Part shown: positions 24,414-33,944 of the stretch, in pieces | Position numbering within the stretch: position 1 is the stretch's first letter | Layout of the letters: the number at the start of each line of letters is the position of its first letter | Source of the DNA: a bacterium | GTDB taxonomy: Bacteria; Armatimonadota; JACIXR01 | Direction: 5' to 3' | Assembly: GCA_014360495.1 (NCBI GenBank) | Contig: JACIXR010000005.1 | Coordinates: 168,894 to 232,893 of the forward strand | DNA length: 64,000 nucleotides | Made by a program: the position numbers and the translations under genes | Notes under the pieces: generated by a model | Told to the model about the DNA's origin: nothing | What the model saw: the letters and a program-made list of their open reading frames with translations, nothing else | The model's database searches: none

Positions 24414-26697
24414 CCACCTCGCCTTCTCCTACTGTCTTGAATTGAACCCAAAGCGAAGGAGATTTCTCCCCTTCAAGCTCACAGGAAAACCTCACTATTA
24501 CATCTCCATGGGGAAGAAGAGGAACAGTTCCATTTCCCTTAACTTTCGTGATTAAATTCCAATTGCAATCGTAAACCAACCCCTCCACAGTTCCTTCGCA
24601 GACGAGATATTGAGTGGGCTTGAGTTTAACGGGAAAGACCAAGACGCTCCCATTGACTTCCAAGCGGGGATTGAAAGCGGTTTTTTCACCCCCCTCATTT
24701 GGCAAAACCCTCAATACAAATCTGAGCGGTTGTTCTTTAAATTTATTTTCTATATGCCATTCAACAGATCCTTTTTCTTCCCCGGTATACTTGAATTTAG
24801 GCGAGAAGGCGAGAGGGAAAAGAAGCCAGCGCCTTTCTCCTATCTTTTCAAGGTGCCATTCGCTCGTGAGCTCTCTTAATCTCTCCTTTTGGCTCTCCGT
24901 GAACGCTTTGCTATGCCTTGCCTCTTCCCATTCCCTAATCGCCTTAATCACTGCCTCGCCTTGTCCATTGATTCTGAAGGTCTCGGGAGAGGAAACGAGG
25001 GCGAATCCCGCATCCCAACCCGCACATTTTGAGAGCATCCATTCAATCTCATCAAGAGTTGTCGCCTCCAATTGAGGTGAAGCAGACCTGAACTCAAACC
25101 AACCCATCATATGGGGGAAGAGGTTCCTCTCAAAATATTCCTGATTCCTCAGCCTGTATTCAGCCATTCCCTCCCTCATTGGCTTTCCCCAAGGTTCACC
25201 CCAGTTCATCCTCGTATTAATGTGCCAAAGGTAGTGCAAAAGCCCGCTGGCATCATTTATAACCTCTTGCTTCCAGCCATCGTAGCAGATTTTGACGAAG
25301 CGATGAGCAGCATATGGACCGCTACATTCATAATCCCATAAGCCCTCCAAGCCATCAAAGGAAATCTGCTGGAGCCCGCAATAATTGAAGAGTTCCACTA
25401 TTCTCTTAGCCATTTCGTCCATCATTCCATTTGCGATGCCGGGATAAAAGGTCCCATAAGCGTGAGTGGCTAACCTGCGAACCTCCGCTCCCCTCTTATG
25501 AGGGGATATCCTCGTCCCGAACATACCCCTCGTGCAACCCAATAATCTCGGCGGATTGCCTTCAGAAACCTCTTTGAATTCTATTATTTCCTCGTCTATC
25601 AGAACGAATTTTCTATCCCATCCCCAATTTTGCCTTCTCTTGAAGGGGTCTGCCTCAGCAACCGCTATCTCCTTTGTTTCCTCATCAATATCTTCCATCA
25701 ATTGGCTTGAGCCGAGCCCACCGAGGCGAGGGTCGGGTTTCGGGCTCACATAAGGGTCATTTGGGGTTATGAACGCAGTTAATGTGTGAACTCCCACCCT
25801 TATTCCCATTTTCTTCGCCTTCTCAACGCATCTCTTTAAGCTTTCATCTCCGTCGGGAAAGCGATTCTTGTCAAGAATGAAATGTCCCCAGGTCGCAAAT
25901 GGTCCGGGGTGGTAGATATATTTTAAGCCCAATTTCCTGCAAAGCTGGAGAGCATCATCAAAGTTAGCCTCGCTGAAGTCGGTTATGAGATAGGATAAAG
26001 TGGCGGAGGGGGAAATCTTCGCCCATACTCCATCAAGAGTGGGATGCGGTAGCCCCTCCTCTACCTCTACCTTCCCTATGGTTTCCAAAGCCTTCTCCTT
26101 CTGGCAAGAAAAGATAGCTATCGCAGAATCTTTTATTCCACCTTCCCTCTCAATTGCATAGGCAAAGAGTTTGCTGCCGAATTCCGCTGCTGAGGCACCG
26201 CCAACTGTTTGGATATTGAGCGATTGGATGCCGATTGCTGTCCTCTCATCTTGCACAACACCTACCGTCTCGCCTATTGTCTTGTTGATTGTCGTGGGGA
26301 AAGGACCCCAGTCTATTCGCTCCGGCTGGGTTCCTTCCACTTTCTTCAGCTGAAAGCGAAGATGTGTAGGCTTCATCTTTACCTCCACGAAGGCTTTTAT
26401 CTCCCCATTTTCGTAGGTAAGAACCAAAGTTTCTCTCTTTTCGTCATAAAGTAGAGATATGGGTTTAAGTTTCCTTGAATTAATAGTTAAACTAAGCAAA
26501 GGAGCGTTTTGCCCAGAGGGAAGATATTCCTTATGGGAGGAAGCATCAAAGAGGCTGATAACATATCCCGATTGATTTATCTTCATTTCCAATGAACCAG
26601 CTCTTAGGGAAAGCAAATTAATATCGCCTCCTTTCAAGAGTGAGGGAACATATAAAAGGTAGAAGAGAAGAAATGGATGGGGAAAACAATTTTTCAT
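24397..26697 (-). CDS. Secreted glycosidase-like protein (beta-sandwich plus TIM barrel), family not identified
   Basis: 766 residues with a signal peptide (about 1-22). Residues about 25-240 are a beta-sandwich. The barrel begins near NFDDALQLCRKLGLKYIYHPGPF and contains CVEKAKKMGIRVGVHTLTAF, reminiscent of clan GH-D alpha-galactosidases. An inserted domain follows (FVLIDEEIIEFKEVSEGNPP, LLGCTRGMFGT). A likely catalytic Asp lies in QISFDGLEGLWDYE. A C-terminal beta domain ends the protein. It lies 10 bases downstream of the 436-residue barrel protein and overlaps the next gene by 17 bases. I can assign it to glycosidase-like proteins but not to a named family. Confidence 0.62.
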   Translation of the reverse strand: MKNCFPHPFLLFYLLYVPSLLKGGDINLLSLRAGSLEMKINQSGYVISLFDASSHKEYLPSGQNAPLLSLTINSRKLKPISLLYDEKRETLVLTYENGEIKAFVEVKMKPTHLRFQLKKVEGTQPERIDWGPFPTTINKTIGETVGVVQDERTAIGIQSLNIQTVGGASAAEFGSKLFAYAIEREGGIKDSAIAIFSCQKEKALETIGKVEVEEGLPHPTLDGVWAKISPSATLSYLITDFSEANFDDALQLCRKLGLKYIYHPGPFATWGHFILDKNRFPDGDESLKRCVEKAKKMGIRVGVHTLTAFITPNDPYVSPKPDPRLGGLGSSQLMEDIDEETKEIAVAEADPFKRRQNWGWDRKFVLIDEEIIEFKEVSEGNPPRLLGCTRGMFGTRISPHKRGAEVRRLATHAYGTFYPGIANGMMDEMAKRIVELFNYCGLQQISFDGLEGLWDYECSGPYAAHRFVKICYDGWKQEVINDASGLLHYLWHINTRMNWGEPWGKPMREGMAEYRLRNQEYFERNLFPHMMGWFEFRSASPQLEATTLDEIEWMLSKCAGWDAGFALVSSPETFRINGQGEAVIKAIREWEEARHSKAFTESQKERLRELTSEWHLEKIGERRWLLFPLAFSPKFKYTGEEKGSVEWHIENKFKEQPLRFVLRVLPNEGGEKTAFNPRLEVNGSVLVFPVKLKPTQYLVCEGTVEGLVYDCNWNLITKVKGNGTVPLLPHGDVIVRFSCELEGEKSPSLWVQFKTVGEGEVVASKK

Positions 26698-26707
26698 AAA
26701 TATCCTT

Positions 26708-28018
26708 CTACTCTATCACTTCCAGCATCTGTCCGCCTCCTGCTTCCAACCTTATCTTCACTTCGTTTCCGTTCACTGCTTTGCTCTTCCCTCCCTCTAA
26801 TATCACCACTTTCTTAACCTTTGGCGAAAAGCGGATGCTTGCGTCACGAGGTGGGATATCGCCCCAATTCTTGCTCACCCTACAATCCACAACCATAACG
26901 AGGGGATTCTCCCCTTTCTTCGTCAGAAGACCGACTATGAGGTTTTCATCCATCTCCTCAATAAATTCTCCCTTCCCAGGCTTCCTCAAGCCCTCTATCT
27001 TCTCCATTTCAGGATTTGAAGTGAAAGCTGTGCTGAAGACGGCTAAACAATCCCTCCCTATGACCTTATCTCCCCAGAGGGCAATGCGATTATTGACCTT
27101 TTTAACAATCCGATAGAGAGGAGTTAAGGCATTCCGCACTTCCTCCTCAGTCTTATAGCCTCCTTCCTTGTATCGTTGAAGGCTTCCTCCATTGTAGCAG
27201 AAATACCAGATTCCATCTGAGGCGAAAACGAGGGCAAGGTAGGCGGGAAAGCGGGTGAGGGAATCGCTGGGAAGATAATCTGTCCCGGGAGGTGGCGCCA
27301 CATTGAACATGGGCCAGAACATGATGCCGTATTTCCTGCATTCCTTAGTCCAATTGGAGTAGGCTGAGATATAGCGGATGGCCAACATATCGGCTGAGAG
27401 GTTCCATTCATAAAGGGTGGGATATATTTGAGGATTGGCAATGGGATTATTATGCTCCGCTAAGTTCTTCGGCGGTATCCAGCCGCAAAGCCAGGGCATG
27501 AGGTGGGGCTTGGGTTGGCGGAAGAGGAAATTCGTGCAGGCATCGGAGCGAGGAGTTACTTCCCCTTGGTCATCGCCAATCATAAAGCCTAAAAGGGCAG
27601 GATGTCTTCCGACTTTCTCGTAAAGCCATATCAGCTCTTCCAAGCTGGCGGCGTGATGGAAAGGATGGTCGTAGGGTTCCTGCCAAGCCTTTCCTCCCCA
27701 GGGGTGGTCGTTCTTTGTATATGTATCAAACATCACCCACAGACCGTATTTCTTCGCCAAATCCAGCTCCTTTAAACATTTTTCAATATCGGAATAATTG
27801 TCTAATTGCATATAGCGACCAATCATCACCACATTGAAGCCGGCTTCCTTATAAAACTTCAGCTCTGCCTCGTTTTCCGAAGGACCCCACCATGCCCCTA
27901 TAATGAACCCCTTATATCTAAAATCCCACCTATCACGAACTTTTGATGTGGGATTATCAGCGGAAAAGGAAAAAGAACAGATGATTAAAGCCGTTAAAAT
28001 CTTATAAATAGTGCTCAT
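26708..28018 (-). CDS. Secreted TIM-barrel protein, glycoside-hydrolase-like
   Basis: 436 residues from the ATG at 28016-28018. GGAGG stands 10 bases upstream; a GTG three codons earlier is too close to it. A signal peptide (about 1-20) is followed by a barrel: GFIIGAWWGPSENEAELKFY, AGFNVVMIGRYM, YGLWVMFDTYTKND, HPALLGFMIGDDQGE, and a small C-terminal beta domain. The repeated pattern of short aromatic strands resembles GH42/GH5-like unknowns. It is the first enzyme gene of the operon, 85 bases beyond the pseudopilin stop and just behind the hairpin at 28039-28076. Confidence 0.62.
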   Translation of the reverse strand: MSTIYKILTALIICSFSFSADNPTSKVRDRWDFRYKGFIIGAWWGPSENEAELKFYKEAGFNVVMIGRYMQLDNYSDIEKCLKELDLAKKYGLWVMFDTYTKNDHPWGGKAWQEPYDHPFHHAASLEELIWLYEKVGRHPALLGFMIGDDQGEVTPRSDACTNFLFRQPKPHLMPWLCGWIPPKNLAEHNNPIANPQIYPTLYEWNLSADMLAIRYISAYSNWTKECRKYGIMFWPMFNVAPPPGTDYLPSDSLTRFPAYLALVFASDGIWYFCYNGGSLQRYKEGGYKTEEEVRNALTPLYRIVKKVNNRIALWGDKVIGRDCLAVFSTAFTSNPEMEKIEGLRKPGKGEFIEEMDENLIVGLLTKKGENPLVMVVDCRVSKNWGDIPPRDASIRFSPKVKKVVILEGGKSKAVNGNEVKIRLEAGGGQMLEVIE

Positions 28019-28038
28019 AAATATCACTCCTCCTTTTA

Positions 28039-28076
28039 GGGGAGGGTCTGGGGATTTTATTCCCGGAACCCTCCCC
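28039..28076 (-). promoter_or_regulatory. Intercistronic hairpin between pseudopilin and glycan operon
   Basis: Arms GGGGAGGGT (28039-28047) and ACCCTCCCC (28068-28076) with a 20-base loop that can pair further (GGGA/TCCC). On the minus strand it is followed directly by the ribosome site of the next gene instead of a U-tract. It may therefore attenuate read-through or set an mRNA processing point, giving more pseudopilin than enzyme message. Confidence 0.45.
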
Positions 28077-28103
28077 TTTATTTTGTTTTAAAGCTTTATT
28101 AAT

Positions 28104-28928
28104 TTAATCTTCAGGCGGTCCCAGTTGTGCCCAGACAGAAATATGGTCGTGGTCCCTATAGGGATAGAAATGTCTTCCACATTCGTTTCCCATCTGCTTA
28201 TAATTCATCCATTTGGCGTGTCCATCTGCGAAGACATAGTTGGAACCACCAGTATGGCGGGTGTTCCTTTCCGTCCTTCCACCCGGCGTGCACCAGGGAG
28301 CACAGTTATTCGTGAAGACCATTCTTGAGCCTCCGCAAGCGATTGGACGCAAAGCGTCGCCGAAAACGACCGTCTCGGAGGGAGTGGGCATATCTGCTAA
28401 TCTTATAATTATAACCTCCCCAACATTAGGTGAGACATTTCTTCCTTCTCTTCGCAAAATCCTGTACAACCACACGCCGCCCATCAATCCATTATATCCG
28501 ATGTCAACGCTCTTGCCGAGGAATTCTCTCGGCCAGGTCCAACCTCCACATCCGCCATGGGCGATATTCCTTGCCGGGTCGTCCCCCGTTATAGGACAGG
28601 CATCAGCAGATGGGCAATCAAAAACAGCGGCGTTCTTCACATAAGGATAAATTTTCCCTTGGACTGTGAAGTTGGGAGAACACATCTCCAGCTGTGCATT
28701 TGCCGAGCATGCGCACCAGTCCAACTGATAGGGAAACGATTCATCCCAATCCTGAACATACATCATAAGCGCTTGCCCTATCTGCTTCGCATGAGTGAGA
28801 CAGGCAGTTTTTCTCGCCTGCTCCCTCGCCCTTGAGAAAACGGGGAACAGGATAGCTGCCAGGATAGCAATTATCGCTATCACTACCAACAGCTCGATCA
28901 ATGTGAATCCTCTGCTTCTAACTTTCAT
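28104..28928 (-). CDS. Type IV pseudopilin-like protein with C-terminal H-X9-DG motif (paralogue 1)
   Basis: 274 residues from the ATG at 28926-28928, placed after AAGGAGGTG; a TTG seven codons earlier overlaps that site. The class III leader is MKVRSRG, cut before FTLIELL, then a hydrophobic helix ([17 protein letters not shown]) and [11 protein letters not shown]. The C-terminal motif is [12 protein letters not shown]. The outer domain has about ten cysteines, suggesting disulphides. Such proteins are exported and processed by a prepilin peptidase; their role is poorly known. Its first 35 or so mature residues equal those of the paralogue at 38232. It lies directly upstream of the eight-gene glycan operon. 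Confidence 0.88.
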   Translation of the reverse strand: MKVRSRGFTLIELLVVIAIIAILAAILFPVFSRAREQARKTACLTHAKQIGQALMMYVQDWDESFPYQLDWCACSANAQLEMCSPNFTVQGKIYPYVKNAAVFDCPSADACPITGDDPARNIAHGGCGGWTWPREFLGKSVDIGYNGLMGGVWLYRILRREGRNVSPNVGEVIIIRLADMPTPSETVVFGDALRPIACGGSRMVFTNNCAPWCTPGGRTERNTRHTGGSNYVFADGHAKWMNYKQMGNECGRHFYPYRDHDHISVWAQLGPPED

Positions 28929-29013
28929 AATATAACACCTCCTTGCCAAATATATTACCCCCCATAAAAATAGTTTTCTTGGACTTTTTTGTTTTGATAA
29001 TGGGAAAATCTTG

Positions 29014-30216
29014 CTAAATTTTTCTCAGTCTGCGATATCTTGCGGGAGAGTATCCCGTAGCTTTCTTGAATAAACGAGAGAAGTAGCCAGGGTCACTATA
29101 GCCGACCTCTAAAGCTATATCAATAATGCTCAGCTCGCTTGCCTCTAAAAGCTCCTTTGCTCTTGCAATTCTTATCTCTTTAATATATTCGCCAACGCTT
29201 TTCCCCTCCGAGCTCTTGAAAAGATGGGCAAGGTAATAGGGGCTTAATCTTAGTGCCTTCGCTACCTCCCGTAGACCCAATCTTTCTTCTGCGTAATGCT
29301 GGTGAATATAATCCTTAGCCCTTTCCACTATTGAAGCCCTATACTTCGGCTCACCCCTAATAGCGAGAAGGTCGTTCATTATCCAGCTCAGTGTTTCCCT
29401 CATTTCCTCGCTCCTCTCACACCTCTTAACCATAGTTGCATAATGGGAGTAGAATTCCAAGAGATTAATCCTTGAAGAAGCTTGAAAAACCCTCAAATGG
29501 GATAGCAAAGAGGTGATGACTCCCCAAATGCGAGATTTCGTTTCCCAAGGGAATTTATCAAAGGAGTGCAGTTCCTTCTCCATCCATTTAAACCAATAAT
29601 TTCTAATTGATTCACCGCTCGCCCAATAGAATAAGGAAATCAGCTCCCTCTCCTGCTCCGAGATATGGCGGAGCAGTCTCTCTTGTTGAACTAACCAAAG
29701 TTTCTCATCTACATCTGAAATCTTTGGCTTGGCTGGCGAGAAGAAGTGTGATAGACTGCTCAATAATTCCCTATGCGCTTCAAATATCCCTTCAGCTATC
29801 GCCTCCACATAACGCATGGGCACGAAGGTGAGCTTTAAGTAAGCCTCCTTCATCTCTTCATAGGGCAGCCCTAAATCCTTGATTTTCTCCCAAATCCTTT
29901 GGAAATTCTCTTCCGTAGGCGGCTCACTTAGAAACTGTCCGAGGCAGAACTGCGCGATGACTTCGTCATCCAATATAATGGGGATGATGCCATCTATTAA
30001 GCCGGCGTGGCACTGGTAAATCAGCGGTCTTTTCGTCTCTCTCACGATTTGATTCGCTCGCCTATCACTTGCGATACAGCGTCTTAAACCGTCCTTGCTG
30101 TGCTTGATTAAATTGCAAAAGGGAGTTGGTGATTGGAGAGGATAAAGGCTCCAACTCGGACATACCTCACAACTTACTCCCAAATTGATATTTGGCTTAT
30201 GTGAGCGTTCAAACAT
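29014..30216 (-). CDS. AraC-family transcriptional regulator with PocR sensory domain
   Basis: 400 residues. The N-terminal PocR-type domain (about 10-170) has the Cys-rich pattern [34 protein letters not shown] and [13 protein letters not shown]. The C-terminal AraC domain (about 300-400) has two helix-turn-helices: [21 protein letters not shown] and [22 protein letters not shown]. PocR domains bind small hydrocarbon derivatives such as diols. The gene has no usable Shine-Dalgarno: the ATG is 7 bases after a TAAAAT box, so the message is probably leaderless. It is divergent from the 1,209-residue glycosidase-like gene and likely controls it. Confidence 0.88.
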   Translation of the reverse strand: MFERSHKPNINLGVSCEVCPSWSLYPLQSPTPFCNLIKHSKDGLRRCIASDRRANQIVRETKRPLIYQCHAGLIDGIIPIILDDEVIAQFCLGQFLSEPPTEENFQRIWEKIKDLGLPYEEMKEAYLKLTFVPMRYVEAIAEGIFEAHRELLSSLSHFFSPAKPKISDVDEKLWLVQQERLLRHISEQERELISLFYWASGESIRNYWFKWMEKELHSFDKFPWETKSRIWGVITSLLSHLRVFQASSRINLLEFYSHYATMVKRCERSEEMRETLSWIMNDLLAIRGEPKYRASIVERAKDYIHQHYAEERLGLREVAKALRLSPYYLAHLFKSSEGKSVGEYIKEIRIARAKELLEASELSIIDIALEVGYSDPGYFSRLFKKATGYSPARYRRLRKI

Positions 30217-30223
30217 TTTCTAA

Positions 30224-30252
30224 ATTTTAATCCTTCAAAGAAAATGAATCAA
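30224..30252 (-). promoter_or_regulatory. Promoter of the PocR-AraC gene (leaderless)
   Basis: On the minus strand, TTGATT (30247-30252), a 17-bp spacer and TAAAAT (30224-30229). The ATG is 7 bases downstream, at the expected transcription start. Confidence 0.6.
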
Positions 30253-30254
30253 GA

Positions 30255-30283
30255 TTGTTGTCAATGCAAAATTGTGTTATCAT
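30255..30283 (+). promoter_or_regulatory. Promoter of the secreted 1,209-residue protein
   Basis: TTGTTG (30255-30260), a 17-bp spacer and TATCAT (30278-30283). Its -35 box is only 2 bp from the -35 of the divergent AraC promoter, so one bound regulator could act on both. Confidence 0.5.
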
Positions 30284-30314
30284 TTTTCTAACCCAGAAAG
30301 AAAGGCAAGAGGAA

Positions 30315-33300
30315 ATGAGGCTAACTTTTCTCCTCCTCTTCATCGGAGGTTTGATTATGTGCCAAGAATACCTCTTAACAGAGGATTTTGAAGCAGGTAA
30401 AATATCCTCCATTTGGAGATTACAAATCGGGGCGGGAAAGAGCTTCGTGGAGATTGAAAGAAGGAACGGTGGCAACTGCCTTCACCTTTTCGGCGACCAT
30501 TCCTCTACGAGCATTTCCACTTCTCAAAACATTCCTAATATCGCCTATACATTGGAATATGATTTCTTCCAACCTTCAGAGGAGGTGGGCGGCTATCAAG
30601 CGGTGGTTAATCATCATCGCCCCCAAGGAAATTCATATTGGTGGCTTGAATATGGTCCCCAACGTTTCTTCCTCTACACGATTTCTGGAGGTATTTGGTT
30701 CAATAGATGGCAGGCGCAGGGAATCCCCTCAAATCGCTGGCTTCATATTAAAATCCAAAATACACCCACAAGCGTGAAAGTGTGGATTTACGATGAGGCA
30801 GGGAAACAGCTCTCGGAAAGTCCACAGATTCCTCACGATGACGGCGACCCCGCTCCTGTCTTCTTCTCAGCTGTCGGAGAGCAAAGGGGCGTTTGGGGAA
30901 TGAAGATAGATAATATCAGACTCTATATCACCCCTATTGAGGAGAGGGCAGATTACCGGTTCAGGAAAAAGTTTCTTGAGCTCGCTCGTGCCTCGTTGAG
31001 CGGCGAAGATATGGATAAACTGGTGAGCGCCTTCAATAAGATTTCTTCAGTTTCTCCTTCAGATTGGCAATCCTATGTTTCCGCTATCAAATTTTTTGAT
31101 ACCGTTGCCCAGCAAATTGGAGAGGAATATCACGATAAGGTCATTTCAAAGCTCGAGAAGAGGCAAAACGATTGGGTTATGTTGGACATCTGGGAACATT
31201 TCAATTCCGACTCCTTGACTCTTTCCATCCCCTTCCCCTTCAACCAACCGATTTCAAATGTTGAGGGGATTCCCTTTTTAACCATCCCCTTCGGTAGAAA
31301 TTGCCTCTGGCAAGACCTGCCCTCTCGTTCCCAACACTCTATCCCCTTGAACGCCCAAGCCGGTCTCGTTGCTCTTCTCTTGGCTCCAGTTTACGATGTT
31401 GAACTATATGGGCACGACGATAGCCTTGTTGATGTGCTTCAAGTGGAGCTTCGCTATGCTGATGGCTTCAAGGAGCGAATCTTCCCCACCCCTTCAGATT
31501 GGCAACCTCCCCTACCCTATGGCGTCGGCAACCCACCTATAAGCAATAGAAAGGTGAAAGCCTATATCGTTCAACCATCTCATTCAGCTCCCATCTCCCA
31601 AATCGTCCTATGCGATGGAGGGATTCAAGCCGGTTGGGCTTTGTTTGCAATCTCGTATAAGCCCGGTATCCCTTCTATTTCCTCAACAAGAGCAATCTTA
31701 AAAGAGAAGAGAAAAATAACCCCCTTCCCCGCTGAAGCTGTTCAAACAGAATATGGAATCTCTCTTGATAATGCTTATTTCCACATCCTTTTCGATAGAG
31801 AAAGGGGAGCAATCAAGGAATTCAGCTCTCCTCTCATTGGCGATATCGTTTCTTTCACCAATCCATCTCCTTTGTTCGCAATTCAATCCGAAAAAGGTGA
31901 ACTCTTTTATTCGGATAGCTTCCAATTAGGGAGAGCCGATATAAAGAAATTGGCTTATGGGGTCAATCTAAACCTGACCTATAAGGGGGTTAAAGAGCTG
32001 GAGAATCTACGAGTGATAGTTGATGTGAAGGCAGGAAGGGAAGGAGCGATGAAGTGGCAGGCTACATTAGTAAATGATTCACAGGTGACCATCAAAGTTC
32101 GTCTAATCTTTCCACTCATGGATGGTTTATATTTAGGCGAAAAAGTGGGTTGGTTCTTCCCTCAGAGGGGTGGTGCTGTGAGCGAGCTTCCTCTTGAAGG
32201 ATTGGCGAGCTATGGTGGGATGGCTTGGCTTCAACTTCTTGATATATTTAGACAGGAAGGGGGCGGGATATATGTGCGATGCGATGATACACAGGGGATT
32301 TATAAGATTTTCTCCCTTCGCTGGAGTCCCAAGGAGGAAATCTCTCCCCGACGGGTAGCTGATATCCCAGAGCCCGCCCATCCCATTGACGCTTGGAGAG
32401 CTAAAGTGGGCGCACATCTATCCATTCAATATCTACCGACGAAATTACAGCCTGGTGAAAGCATATCCTCTCCCCCTGCAACCATATCCGTTCACGATGG
32501 CGATTGGCATAAAGCTCTTGAGGATTATAGGGATTGGCTAAAGACTTGGTGGAAACCCCTTCGTCCCTGTCCCGAGCGCTACAAATACGGTTTCTATGCC
32601 TTAGTCGGAGGTGCGCCCGCTGATAACCAAAAGGGCGAGGAGTTCGGTTCTTATGATTGGTGGCATCTCTCCCCTTTTTGGACGATAGATTATCCTGACG
32701 AGCTCAAGAACGAGATTGAGGGAATGAAGAAGCAGGCGGAAAGGGCATCAAAATGGGGGCAAGCTGTGGGAATTTATATAGAAGGGATGGTTTTGGAGAA
32801 GAAGAGGAAAATAGCAAAGGAGCGCGGCGCCGAGTGGGCGATGATGGATGATAAGGGAAATTATTATACCTATTATTCAAGCGAGGAAAATCCCGTTTGG
32901 AATATGTGCCCCGCCGTTAAAGAGTGGCAGAAATGGGATGCTTGGGCTTATTCGGAAATAGCGAAGAGGGTTCCCCTATGCGCTATGTATGTGGATTCCA
33001 CTGGTTCCCGTTGGGCGGAGGTCTGCTACAATCCCGCTCATAAACATCCAACGCCTGGCATTTGGGTTAAAGGATGTGGCGAACTATTTGAGACGATTAG
33101 GCAGGAAGTTATGAAAGTTAATCCCAACATAGCGATTCATTCTGAGGAACCGGGAAGCGATTATATGGCTCTCCACGAGGACGGCTCTTGGTCCCATAGT
33201 CTCTGGACCAACCTAAGCGGAGATATTGAATACAATCCCGCAGGGCTTAACTATTTCCGTTTCGTCCTCCCTCAGTTCAAGATGTATGAGATACCAAGCT

Positions 33301-33944
33301 ATAGACACGCACTTTGGCGTTGCAAGCTTGCCTTCTTCAATGGGGAAGGCTTGTGGACAAATCAGCCGGATGCACTGAGAAGGGAGCTATTCATAAGATG
33401 GATGCCAACTTTAAGGGAAAACGCCGATGTATTCCTCAGCGAGGATGTTGAGCCCGCTCTTCCCCTTCTTTCTCCTCCCCTCTACATCAATAGGTTCAGG
33501 AGAGGTGAACAGACAATCTACACGATATACAACGCCGGATTAAGAACCCAGTTCGCCAACCTTCGCCTTCCTATCCCCTCAAAGGGACATATATTTGACC
33601 TTCTAAATCTGAGGGAGATTTCCTTCATAAAGGAGGGAAATGAGGCTGTTTTTGATATCAGCGTTGACCCTCACGATGTCCTTTGTTTCCTGATAACGCC
33701 TAAAAAGATGGATTTGGAGCTGGAGGGAGATAAACTGAAGGTGAATTTATCTGGCGTTAAGGCGAAGGAATTATGGGTGGCAGGGGTAGATGAAGAGGGA
33801 ATCAGGAGGGATATCCAAAGATTTCCCCTGAAGGGGAAAGAGATAGTGATTGAGCGAGAAAAGCTCCCCTCAAACGCGAGGAAGCTTCTTCTTCGTCTAC
33901 CCCTTCCTCACTCTACGGAGGATATCGTCAGTGTGGTCTTTTAA
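30315..33944 (+). CDS. Large secreted glycoside-hydrolase-like protein (LamG-like N-terminus, DUF6259-like barrel)
   Basis: 1,209 residues from the ATG at 30315, which follows AAGAGGAA and begins directly with a signal peptide (MRLTFLLLFIGGLIMCQ). An earlier in-frame start at 30255 lies inside the promoter. Residues about 20-210 are a concanavalin-like jelly roll. A beta-rich middle region follows. The barrel (about 700-1030) has YGFYALVGGAP, VGIYIEGMVL, AMYVDSTGSRW (likely nucleophile Asp) and AIHSEEPGSDY (possible acid Glu). The C-terminus is beta-rich. Comparison with DUF6259 glycosidases is from pattern only. It ends overlapping the convergent VCBS-repeat gene by 4 bases. Confidence 0.68.
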   Translation: MRLTFLLLFIGGLIMCQEYLLTEDFEAGKISSIWRLQIGAGKSFVEIERRNGGNCLHLFGDHSSTSISTSQNIPNIAYTLEYDFFQPSEEVGGYQAVVNHHRPQGNSYWWLEYGPQRFFLYTISGGIWFNRWQAQGIPSNRWLHIKIQNTPTSVKVWIYDEAGKQLSESPQIPHDDGDPAPVFFSAVGEQRGVWGMKIDNIRLYITPIEERADYRFRKKFLELARASLSGEDMDKLVSAFNKISSVSPSDWQSYVSAIKFFDTVAQQIGEEYHDKVISKLEKRQNDWVMLDIWEHFNSDSLTLSIPFPFNQPISNVEGIPFLTIPFGRNCLWQDLPSRSQHSIPLNAQAGLVALLLAPVYDVELYGHDDSLVDVLQVELRYADGFKERIFPTPSDWQPPLPYGVGNPPISNRKVKAYIVQPSHSAPISQIVLCDGGIQAGWALFAISYKPGIPSISSTRAILKEKRKITPFPAEAVQTEYGISLDNAYFHILFDRERGAIKEFSSPLIGDIVSFTNPSPLFAIQSEKGELFYSDSFQLGRADIKKLAYGVNLNLTYKGVKELENLRVIVDVKAGREGAMKWQATLVNDSQVTIKVRLIFPLMDGLYLGEKVGWFFPQRGGAVSELPLEGLASYGGMAWLQLLDIFRQEGGGIYVRCDDTQGIYKIFSLRWSPKEEISPRRVADIPEPAHPIDAWRAKVGAHLSIQYLPTKLQPGESISSPPATISVHDGDWHKALEDYRDWLKTWWKPLRPCPERYKYGFYALVGGAPADNQKGEEFGSYDWWHLSPFWTIDYPDELKNEIEGMKKQAERASKWGQAVGIYIEGMVLEKKRKIAKERGAEWAMMDDKGNYYTYYSSEENPVWNMCPAVKEWQKWDAWAYSEIAKRVPLCAMYVDSTGSRWAEVCYNPAHKHPTPGIWVKGCGELFETIRQEVMKVNPNIAIHSEEPGSDYMALHEDGSWSHSLWTNLSGDIEYNPAGLNYFRFVLPQFKMYEIPSYRHALWRCKLAFFNGEGLWTNQPDALRRELFIRWMPTLRENADVFLSEDVEPALPLLSPPLYINRFRRGEQTIYTIYNAGLRTQFANLRLPIPSKGHIFDLLNLREISFIKEGNEAVFDISVDPHDVLCFLITPKKMDLELEGDKLKVNLSGVKAKELWVAGVDEEGIRRDIQRFPLKGKEIVIEREKLPSNARKLLLRLPLPHSTEDIVSVVF

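Noticed and set aside
27124..27441. Open frames inside the 436-residue secreted protein gene
   Set aside because: They lie in other frames of a well-supported gene, with low-complexity composition and no ribosome site.
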